From Mycoplasmatota bacterium (GTDB lineage: Bacteria; Bacillota_I; Bacilli_A; Izemoplasmatales; Izemoplasmataceae), in assembly GCA_030600605.1 (NCBI GenBank), contig JAUVLT010000004.1, positions 1 through 48,985 of the forward strand: a DNA stretch of 48,985 nt, in the 5' to 3' direction. Shown here one piece after another: positions 42,883 to 48,985 of the stretch. The notes under the pieces were generated by a model. The model saw only the letters and a program-made list of their open reading frames with translations. It did not search any database and had not been told where the DNA came from. The translations under genes and the position numbers were made by a program. Position 1 is the first letter of the stretch. Each line of letters opens with the position of its first letter.

Positions 42883-45507
42883 TTAATATTTTCCCTGAGC
42901 AACCATTGCATCAGCAACCTTTACAAATCCCGCAATATTAGCACCAGCAATTAAATCATACCCAAATCCATAACGACTACTAGCTCTAACACAACTACTA
43001 TAAATATTTTTCATTATTTCACGTAATTTTAAATCAACTTCTTCAGAAGTCCAACTTAATCTCATACTATTTTGAGACATTTCAAGTGCACTAGTTGAAA
43101 CTCCACCTGCATTAGCAGCTTTACCAGGACCAATTACTACTCCAGCCTCTTTTAGTAACTCTACTGCTTCGTTTGTAGTTGGCATATTAGCACCTTCAAT
43201 TAAATACTTAACACCGTTCTTAATAATTTGTTTTGCATCTTTTTCCCAAATTTCATTTTGAGTTGCACAAGGCATAACGATATCTACTTTTCTTTCCCAA
43301 GGTTTTTTGCCTAGAATAAATTCAACTCCAAATTTGTCTGCGTAATCTTTTATTACACCATTAGTATTTGCTCTCATTTCTAACATAAAATCAATTTTTT
43401 CTTGAGTAATAACACCTTCTGGATCATAAATATATCCTTCTGGTCCTGATAACGTAACAACTTTACCACCAAGATCTCTTACTTTACGACAAACACCCCA
43501 TGCAACGTTTCCGAATCCTGAAACAGCAACTGTTTTATTTTTAAAATCAGTCTTATCATGTCTCAACATTTGTAAAGCAAAGTATGTCGCTCCAAATCCT
43601 GTTGCTTCAGGTCTAATTAAAGATCCTCCATAAGATAATCCTTTACCAGTAAGAACACCATTTTCAAATGATCCTTTAATTCTACGATATTGTCCAAATA
43701 AGAATCCAATTTCTCTTCCACCTACACCAATATCTCCTGCTGGAACATCAGTATCCGGACCAATATGGCGATATAATTCAGTCATGAAACTTTCACAAAA
43801 ACGTCTAATTTCTTCATCTGATTTTTGAAGTGTATTAAAGTCACATCCACCTTTACCTCCACCAATTGGAAGTCCAGTTAAACTGTTTTTAAATATTTGT
43901 TCAAACCCTAAGAATTTAACTAACCCTAAATAAACAGATGGATGAAATCTTAATCCACCTTTATATGGCCCGATTGCACCATTAAATTGAACTCTAAATC
44001 CACGGTTAACTTGAACATTTCCTTCATCATCTACCCATGGAACTCTAAATGAAATAGATCTTTCTGGCTCAACAATTCTCTCTAAAATATTATTTTCCAT
44101 ATATTCAGGATGTTGTTCTAAGACAGGTCCTAAAGAATTAAGTACTTCAGTTGCTGCTTGAACAAATTCCTTTTGATTTCCATCTTTCTTATTAATTTTT
44201 GCAAGTACATTTTCAATATATCCTTTTGTTTCAAAACTAATTTCTCCATCAATTGGAGGAGGAGTAAGACTATCAAATTTATGAACAAATAATCCACTTC
44301 TTAGTTTTGGTTCAAACCAAGTAGTTTTAGCTGGCATAATTATTCCTAAATCTGAAATATCCATAATCTCTTTCATAGTTGCTGGGAAAACTGCAAATCC
44401 AACACCGTTATGTTGATCAGTTATTTCTTTAACTTCTTTCAATCCTCTAATTCCACCAACAAAACTGATACGTGATGATTCTCGCACATTACTAATTCCT
44501 AAAATAGTTGTTAAAATATGCTTTTCTAAAACTGATGCATCAACATTACTAAGTATATCACCGTTAGATGTTGATTTTTTACCTGTTAGTTTATACCATT
44601 TATTATCTAAGTACATTCCAAATGTACGATGTTTAATAGGTTTAAATGGTGCTTTACTATCTTCAATTTTAAATGATTCTCCCACTAACTTAAGAAATTC
44701 ATCAGGTGATAATCCGTTTAAATCATGAACGACACGATTATAATCGAAAATGCTTAATTCATCTGCTTGAAATAAGACACCCATAAAGAAATTAAATTCT
44801 TCTTCTCCAGTATATCTAGGTTGTTGTTGTCTACGTCTCAATCCAACTCTAACAGCACTTGCAGTTCTATGATGTCCATCCGCTATGTATAAGCTGTCGA
44901 CAGTAGCAAACACGTCAATAATTTCTTGCATTAAAGCATCATCATCTATTGACCATACAATATGACTTACTTCATCTTCAGTAGCAATATCTACATCTGG
45001 TTTATGAGATGATGTCCAGTTTTCTAATATTTCAGCTAATCTTTCGTTCTTACGATAAGTCATTAAAATCGGAGATGTATTAGCACAACATGCATCAAAA
45101 TGTTCAGTACGATCTTTTTCTTTACTTAGCAATGTAAGTTCATGTTTCTTAATAACATTATTTACATAATCATCAATACAACTACTAACTACATATCCTG
45201 TTTGTTCTACTCCATTCATAATTTGACGATAAATATAAATGGTTGGTTTTTCATCTTGAATTAAAATTCCGTCATCTTGAAATATATCAAAATTTCTTCT
45301 TGCTTTTTTGTATACTCGAGGATCATATTGTCCCATTGATGATGGAAAATCAATTTCTGATCTTGAAATATGTAAGAAACTATATGGGTTCCCTTTCGCC
45401 ATAGCTTTAGCTTCTTTTCGGTCCATTACATCATACGGTAATGCAATTACTTTTTCAACCAAATCTGTTCTTGGTCTTATAGCCTTGAACGGTCTAATAT
45501 TAGCCAT
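42883..45507 (-). CDS. DUF1015 (ParB-like) domain fused to hexameric-type glutamate dehydrogenase
   Basis: An 874-aa fusion. Residues 1-411 are a full DUF1015 protein: MANIRPFKAIRP start, ALPYDVM, the signature ADGHHRTASA (209-218) and the usual end TTWFEPKLRSGLFVHK. Residues about 426-874 are a complete glutamate dehydrogenase: GPYKGGLRFHP, catalytic Lys552 in LPIGGGKGG, catalytic Asp592 in PAGDIGVGGREIG, and nucleotide motif SGFGNVAWG (663-671). The segment VTLSGPEGYIYDPEGV is very like the NAD-specific enzyme of Clostridium symbiosum, so NAD rather than NADP is likely. The 14-residue linker FDSLTPPPIDGEIS has no in-frame ATG near it. DUF1015 is linked by its DGHHR motif to ParB-type free serine kinases (inference). 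It lies between serA-like and ilvE genes. Confidence 0.93.
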   Translation of the reverse strand: MANIRPFKAIRPRTDLVEKVIALPYDVMDRKEAKAMAKGNPYSFLHISRSEIDFPSSMGQYDPRVYKKARRNFDIFQDDGILIQDEKPTIYIYRQIMNGVEQTGYVVSSCIDDYVNNVIKKHELTLLSKEKDRTEHFDACCANTSPILMTYRKNERLAEILENWTSSHKPDVDIATEDEVSHIVWSIDDDALMQEIIDVFATVDSLYIADGHHRTASAVRVGLRRRQQQPRYTGEEEFNFFMGVLFQADELSIFDYNRVVHDLNGLSPDEFLKLVGESFKIEDSKAPFKPIKHRTFGMYLDNKWYKLTGKKSTSNGDILSNVDASVLEKHILTTILGISNVRESSRISFVGGIRGLKEVKEITDQHNGVGFAVFPATMKEIMDISDLGIIMPAKTTWFEPKLRSGLFVHKFDSLTPPPIDGEISFETKGYIENVLAKINKKDGNQKEFVQAATEVLNSLGPVLEQHPEYMENNILERIVEPERSISFRVPWVDDEGNVQVNRGFRVQFNGAIGPYKGGLRFHPSVYLGLVKFLGFEQIFKNSLTGLPIGGGKGGCDFNTLQKSDEEIRRFCESFMTELYRHIGPDTDVPAGDIGVGGREIGFLFGQYRRIKGSFENGVLTGKGLSYGGSLIRPEATGFGATYFALQMLRHDKTDFKNKTVAVSGFGNVAWGVCRKVRDLGGKVVTLSGPEGYIYDPEGVITQEKIDFMLEMRANTNGVIKDYADKFGVEFILGKKPWERKVDIVMPCATQNEIWEKDAKQIIKNGVKYLIEGANMPTTNEAVELLKEAGVVIGPGKAANAGGVSTSALEMSQNSMRLSWTSEEVDLKLREIMKNIYSSCVRASSRYGFGYDLIAGANIAGFVKVADAMVAQGKY

Positions 45508-45518
45508 TTTTTATCCTC

Positions 45519-46430
45519 CTATGATAAGTATTCTAATACTACTTCTATTGTTTCAAACCCAATTCTAGCTTGAGCTTCTTTTGTTGATGCGCCAATATGT
45601 GGTGTTAACGATATAAACTCACTTGTATAAATTTTCTCGTTTTTAGTAGGTTCATCTTCATAAACGTCCAATGCTGCTCTTTTAACTTTTCCACTATCTA
45701 GTGCTTTTAAAAGTTCTTCTTCATCTACAACTCCACCTCGTGAAGCTTGAATTACATACATTCCTTTTTTCATTAAGTCGAATTCTTTTTTTCCTAAATA
45801 GGGACCAATTTCCTTATTAAATGGAATGTGTAATGAAATAAAATCTGATTGTTGTAATAACTCTTCTTTTGAAACAAATTTACATTCAGATAATTCATCA
45901 CTTTTACCACTTAAATCATTATATATAACTTTCATTCCTAAAGCCATTGCTTTTCTAGCAACGCTTTTCGCAATTCTTCCGAAGCCTACTAGACCTAAAG
46001 TTTTCCCTGAAAGTTCAATACCTAAATAAACCTTCTTATTCCATTGACCATTTCTCATGGTAACGTTTGAAATATAAATATGTCTTGCAAGTGCAAACAT
46101 GTGTCCAATTGCTAATTCAGCAACTGCATCACTTGAAGATTTTGGAGTATTTCTAACTACTATACCTTGTTCTTCACTATATACATAATCAATATTATCA
46201 ATACCTACTCCAGCTCTAATAATTAGTTTTAACCTTCCACCTATTACTGCTTCATCAATTAATGGTTTTCTAATCTTTGTAGCTGAACGAACAATGATAC
46301 AATCTATTTCTTTTATCTTTTGATTTAGTTCCTCATCTACATAATGATTTGTATCTACTTCAAATCCAAGTTCTACTAATTTTAATTCAGCACCTTTATC
46401 AATGCCATCATTTGCCAATATTTTATACAT
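45519..46430 (-). CDS. serA: D-3-phosphoglycerate dehydrogenase (short form)
   Basis: A 303-aa D-2-hydroxyacid dehydrogenase, most likely oxidising 3-phosphoglycerate to 3-phosphohydroxypyruvate with NAD. Substrate/cofactor marks: RSATKIRKPLI, GVGIDNIDY, the Rossmann motif GLVGFGRIAKSVA, catalytic Arg in QASRGGVVDEEEL, Glu in YEDEPT and His in LTPHIGAST. It lacks the ACT regulatory domain of longer SerA forms, so feedback by serine is not evident. The ATG at 46430 follows AGGTGAT by 3 nt, and that site overlaps the serC stop. Position between the serC-like gene and the DUF1015::GDH gene supports the serine pathway assignment. Confidence 0.88.
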   Translation of the reverse strand: MYKILANDGIDKGAELKLVELGFEVDTNHYVDEELNQKIKEIDCIIVRSATKIRKPLIDEAVIGGRLKLIIRAGVGIDNIDYVYSEEQGIVVRNTPKSSSDAVAELAIGHMFALARHIYISNVTMRNGQWNKKVYLGIELSGKTLGLVGFGRIAKSVARKAMALGMKVIYNDLSGKSDELSECKFVSKEELLQQSDFISLHIPFNKEIGPYLGKKEFDLMKKGMYVIQASRGGVVDEEELLKALDSGKVKRAALDVYEDEPTKNEKIYTSEFISLTPHIGASTKEAQARIGFETIEVVLEYLS

Positions 46431-46438
46431 TTTATCAC

Positions 46439-47509
46439 CTATAAGTTCCAAATATTTTCTATTTCTCTTAATAAAGCGTTTAAATCCTCTTCACTACGAT
46501 CTGCCATGTGAGCAATTCTAAATGCTTTTTCTTTTAAATCACCATAGCCATTGCTAATCATATATCCTCTTTTACCAAGTTCTTTATTTAAATCAGCAAC
46601 ACTGTTACCTTTTGTATTTATAATAGTTGTCACAGTATTAGAGCGATAACCTTCTTTTGCGAATAAATCAAAATGTTTTAAAGCCCACTCTTGGACAATT
46701 TTTGCTAATTTTCCATGTCTATCAAAACGATTTTCAAGTCCTTCAATATTTAATATTTTAGCTAATTTGTAATCAAGTGCCCACATATGTGGTGTCGAAG
46801 GAGTACTCGGATATTGAAAATCTTTTTTAACTCGATTAACAATATTAAGAAGATCTAAATAAAATCCCCTATTCTCAACAGTTTTTGCTCTTTCAATTGC
46901 CTTTTCAGAAACTGAAGCAACACTTAATCCTGGAGGGAGTCCTAAACATTTTTGAGTTGATGATAAACAAATATCAATATGTGATTTATCAACTTCGATT
47001 TTTGATCCTCCTAAAGAACTTACAGCATCTACTAAATATACAACATCAGGATATTTAGCAATAACTTGTCCGATTTCATAAACAGGGTTCAATAACCCGG
47101 ATGAAGTTTCATTATGAGTAACTGCAACAACATCATATAATCCTGTCTTTAAAGCTTCTTCTACCATTTCTGGTGTAGTCGGCATACCTGGTTCAGATTT
47201 AAAATAATCAGCAGGCACATTGTTTGTTACAGCCATTTTATACCATCTATCACCAAAAGCACCCACACTAAACATTGCTGCGCGTTTTTTTGTACATGAT
47301 TTAATCGCCATTTCCATTATACCACTACCTGAAGATGTCGACAAAATAATTGTTTCATCAGTATACATTAGTTTTTGAAGACTTTTAGAGATTCTTTCTT
47401 GTAACTCAGTAGCTATTTTACTACGATGTGCAATTTGCACAGTTGCCATTTTTTCTAATACATCGGGCTCAACATTAACTGGACCCGGAATAAATAATTT
47501 TAAACTCAT
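46439..47509 (-). CDS. serC: Class V aminotransferase, probable phosphoserine aminotransferase
   Basis: A 356-aa PLP enzyme of the alanine-glyoxylate/phosphoserine aminotransferase group. Marks: LFIPGPVNVEPDVLEKMA, AHRSKIATEL, STSSGSGIMEMAI, VTHNETSSGLLNP, VDAVSSLGG and the PLP lysine in SSTQKCLGLPPGLS. In serine-pathway operons this family acts as SerC, transferring an amino group from glutamate to 3-phosphohydroxypyruvate. By sequence alone, serine-glyoxylate or aspartate-type activity is not excluded. The ATG at 47509 follows AAAGGA by 8 nt; the longer frame to 47557 overlaps the promoter. First gene of serC-serA-[DUF1015::GDH]-ilvE. Confidence 0.85.
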   Translation of the reverse strand: MSLKLFIPGPVNVEPDVLEKMATVQIAHRSKIATELQERISKSLQKLMYTDETIILSTSSGSGIMEMAIKSCTKKRAAMFSVGAFGDRWYKMAVTNNVPADYFKSEPGMPTTPEMVEEALKTGLYDVVAVTHNETSSGLLNPVYEIGQVIAKYPDVVYLVDAVSSLGGSKIEVDKSHIDICLSSTQKCLGLPPGLSVASVSEKAIERAKTVENRGFYLDLLNIVNRVKKDFQYPSTPSTPHMWALDYKLAKILNIEGLENRFDRHGKLAKIVQEWALKHFDLFAKEGYRSNTVTTIINTKGNSVADLNKELGKRGYMISNGYGDLKEKAFRIAHMADRSEEDLNALLREIENIWNL

Positions 47510-47555
47510 TTCATATATCCTTTCAAATTTCAATTTTCTCGCAATACACATAAGC

Positions 47556-47584
47556 ATTTTAACAAGAAAGCTCTATTAAAACAA
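47556..47584 (-). promoter_or_regulatory. serC operon promoter
   Basis: Leftward: -35 TTGTTT (47584-47579), 17-nt spacer, -10 TAAAAT (47561-47556). Predicted start near 47549, leader about 40 nt. Confidence 0.65.
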
Positions 47585-47593
47585 GCGTTTTCA
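47580..47593. promoter_or_regulatory. cre-like site overlapping the serC -35
   Basis: On the leftward strand TGAAAACGCTTGTT fits the cre pattern at 12 of 14 positions. It covers the -35 hexamer, so binding would compete with polymerase. Confidence 0.5.
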
Positions 47594-47685
47594 GTAAAAA
47601 AAACAATATTTTTTATAACAAAATATAAATGGCTTAAAATAGCTATTTATGCTTGAATTTTTTTTCATTTTCTTAAGTTTTTTTA

Positions 47686-47699
47686 TGAAAATGTTTTCA
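47686..47699. promoter_or_regulatory. cre-like palindrome in the divergent aminotransferase region
   Basis: TGAAAATGTTTTCA is an almost perfect palindrome that fits the cre pattern at 13 of 14 positions (T for the central C). It lies about 80 bp upstream of the rightward promoter -35. Confidence 0.5.
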
Positions 47700-47708
47700 T
47701 AGTAAATT

Positions 47709-47752
47709 AATGTAATATCAACATTACATTTTTCATAGTATTGTATTTTACA
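47709..47752. promoter_or_regulatory. TGTA/TACA inverted repeats (operator candidates)
   Basis: AATGTAAT, spacer ATCAAC, ATTACATT (47709-47730) is a perfect 8-bp inverted repeat. TGTATTTTACA (47742-47752) is a second palindrome with the same TGTA/TACA ends. The first has the TGTAAN-N6-NTTACA shape of TyrR-type boxes. Both lie just upstream of the rightward aminotransferase promoter. Together with the cre-like sites they account for most of the 324-nt gap between the two genes. Confidence 0.45.
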
Positions 47753-47775
47753 TTAAAATCATTTTTGCTATTGAT

Positions 47776-47804
47776 TTCACTATTAGCAGGTGTTACAATA
47801 TAAT
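47776..47804 (+). promoter_or_regulatory. Promoter of the rightward aspartate-type aminotransferase gene
   Basis: TTCACT (47776-47781), 17-nt spacer, TATAAT (47799-47804). Starts about 23 nt before the gene, which has AAGGAGG. Confidence 0.6.
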
Positions 47805-47833
47805 TGATTTTTTGATATTAAGGAGGCTGTATT

Positions 47834-48985
47834 ATGAAACTATCTAAACGTATACTTGCAATGCAAGAATCACCTGTTAGAAAATTAGTTCCAATTGCAA
47901 CAAAAGTAAAAAAAGCAGGTAAAAAAGTTTATCATTTAAATATAGGACAACCAGATATTAAAACACCAAAAGTATTCATGGAAGCAATTAACAATTATGA
48001 TACTTCTGTTATTAAGTATTCTTTCTCACAAGGTGAACCTGTCTTAATAAACGCTATTAGAGAGTATTTTGCAAGAGATGGTGTTATGTTTGATGAAGAT
48101 GAAATTTTAATAACAAACGGAGGATCTGAAGCATTAACTTTTACTACTATTGCAATTTGTGATCCAGGTGATGAAATACTAATTCCTGAGCCATTTTATA
48201 CTAATTATAGCGGATTTACAAGTGGTGTAAATGTCTCAATTAAGCCAATCACTACGAAAGCTGAGGATGGATTCCATCTACCATCAAAAGAAGAAATAGT
48301 AAAACTTATTACTCCTAAAACAAAAGCAATCCTCTTTTCAAATCCCGGAAATCCTACTGGAACAATATTACGTCTTGACGAGCTAGAAATGGTTGCAGAA
48401 ATAGCTAATGAACATAACCTATATATTATAAGTGATGAGGTATATCGTGGATTTGCATTTGATGGACTAAAAGGAATATCAATGGGTTCAATCAAAAGCG
48501 CTAGCGATAGAGTTATTATCATTGAAAGTGTTTCAAAAAGATATAGTGCTTGTGGTGCAAGAATCGGAAGTGTATCTTCAAAAAATAAGAATCTAATCAA
48601 AAATATACTTAAACTATGTCAAGCACGTCTTTGTGTAGCTACTTTAGAACAAATAGGTGCTGCTGAATTATATAAACTAAGCGACGAATACACTAAGTCT
48701 ATTAAAGATGAATACCAAGCAAGAAGAGATATCGTCTATAAAACACTTAAAGATATACCTGGTGTTGTCTGTGAAAAACCTACTGGTGCATTTTATGTTG
48801 TTGCAAAATTACCTGTTGAAAATGCTGAGGAATTCATTATTTGGATGCTTGAAGAGTTTGAAGATAATGGAGAAACAATTATGATGGCTCCAGCAGAAGG
48901 TTTTTACGCTACAAAAGGTCTTGGTAAAGATGAAGTTAGAATTGCTTACGTCCTCAATACAAAAGACATGGTACGTGCAATGGAT
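47834..48985 (+). CDS. Class I aminotransferase, aspartate-type (3' end outside window)
   Basis: The first 384 residues of a PLP-dependent aminotransferase; the gene runs off the right edge. The start MKLSKRILAMQESPVRKL follows AAGGAGG by 7 nt. Marks: HLNIGQPDIKTP, NGGSEALTFT, SNPGNPTGTI (Asn/Pro contacts), ISDEVYRGFAF (Asp/Tyr) and the PLP lysine in ESVSKRYSACGARIG. This is the aspartate aminotransferase (AspB/AspC-like) group within fold type I. It is divergent from the serC operon, and the two share a 324-nt regulatory region. A normal member is about 390-400 residues, so only the end is missing. Confidence 0.9.
   Translation, partial: MKLSKRILAMQESPVRKLVPIATKVKKAGKKVYHLNIGQPDIKTPKVFMEAINNYDTSVIKYSFSQGEPVLINAIREYFARDGVMFDEDEILITNGGSEALTFTTIAICDPGDEILIPEPFYTNYSGFTSGVNVSIKPITTKAEDGFHLPSKEEIVKLITPKTKAILFSNPGNPTGTILRLDELEMVAEIANEHNLYIISDEVYRGFAFDGLKGISMGSIKSASDRVIIIESVSKRYSACGARIGSVSSKNKNLIKNILKLCQARLCVATLEQIGAAELYKLSDEYTKSIKDEYQARRDIVYKTLKDIPGVVCEKPTGAFYVVAKLPVENAEEFIIWMLEEFEDNGETIMMAPAEGFYATKGLGKDEVRIAYVLNTKDMVRAMD

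Noticed and set aside
44233-44274. Possibility that DUF1015 and GDH are two genes joined by a sequencing error
   Set aside because: The linker is in frame and stop-free, and no in-frame ATG with a ribosome site exists near the GDH start. It still deserves checking in raw reads.
47521-47557. Upstream start of the serC-like gene
   Set aside because: The extra residues fall in the predicted promoter and leader; the ATG at 47509 has AAAGGA at good spacing and matches the family amino end.
48205-48600. Open frame of 131 codons on the - strand near the right edge
   Set aside because: It is antisense to the aspartate-type aminotransferase at 47834-48985, which has a start site and PLP motifs.
1-48985. 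tRNA, rRNA, CRISPR array, insertion sequence or prophage
   Set aside because: I saw no cloverleaf-like segments, rRNA stretches, regular spacer arrays, transposase motifs or phage genes. A covariance-model scan would be needed to exclude small RNAs.
1-48985. Mycoplasma-type code with TGA as tryptophan
   Set aside because: TGA ends several genes at the expected length (7350, 15969, 32376) and conserved tryptophans are encoded by TGG.

Overview
The window is AT-rich, tightly packed bacterial DNA with Firmicutes-type signals: AGGAGG or GAGGTGAT ribosome binding sites, TTGACA/TATAAT promoters, and short intergenic hairpin terminators. TGA is used as a stop (for example at 7350, 15969 and 32376) and TGG encodes tryptophan, so the code is standard rather than Mycoplasma code 4. 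The gene content is that of an anaerobic or microaerophilic fermenter: lactate dehydrogenase, butyrate kinase with phosphate butyryltransferase, a PEPCK-like protein, an FprA flavodiiron protein, oligopeptide uptake and amino-acid aminotransferases. Surface proteins are lipoproteins or are held by a C-terminal membrane segment, and no LPXTG signal was seen. My best inference is a Mollicutes-related Firmicute that keeps TGA as stop (Acholeplasma/Izemoplasma/Haloplasma neighbourhood). This rests on gene style, not on a marker gene.

Region 1 (1-13.6 kb): a TetR-controlled heterodimeric ABC exporter (one partner cut by the window edge); L-lactate dehydrogenase preceded by phased 11-bp repeats; a YwaF-like membrane protein; an aldo/keto reductase; a MarR-controlled operon with a second heterodimeric ABC exporter, a tocopherol-cyclase-like protein and an HI0933/BaiN-type flavoprotein; and an FprA flavodiiron protein. 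Region 2 (13.6-28.2 kb): surface and uptake functions. These are an Ig-repeat surface protein, a small DUF3899-like membrane protein, an oppABCDF operon whose OppA (1184 aa) and OppC (488 aa) are strongly enlarged outside the membrane, a MATE exporter, and an S41-peptidase-like lipoprotein carrying the same atrophied-Ig modules as OppA.

Region 3 (28.2-40.4 kb): an operon of an isoprenylcysteine/phospholipid-type methyltransferase, a GH3-type acyl-adenylating enzyme and a GGDEF + HD-GYP membrane sensor; then buk-ptb-PEPCK behind a promoter whose -35/-10 spacer contains a perfect cre-like site; then a 95-aa orphan behind a full-consensus promoter, an MFS transporter and two unrecognised membrane proteins. 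Region 4 (40.4-49 kb): nitrogen metabolism. It holds a class I aminotransferase, then a leftward operon serC-like, serA-like, a DUF1015::glutamate dehydrogenase fusion and ilvE, facing a divergent aspartate-type aminotransferase cut by the window end.

The most interesting system is the serC-serA-[DUF1015::GDH]-ilvE operon. SerA makes NADH, SerC consumes glutamate, and the fused GDH (closest by eye to NAD-type clostridial GDH) would use that NADH to regenerate glutamate. DUF1015 carries an ADGHHR motif that suggests a ParB-like serine kinase acting on phosphoserine. No serB-like phosphatase is present here. Cre-like sites near ldh, oppA, buk and the serC/aminotransferase divergent region suggest that a CcpA-like regulator links sugar supply to these genes.
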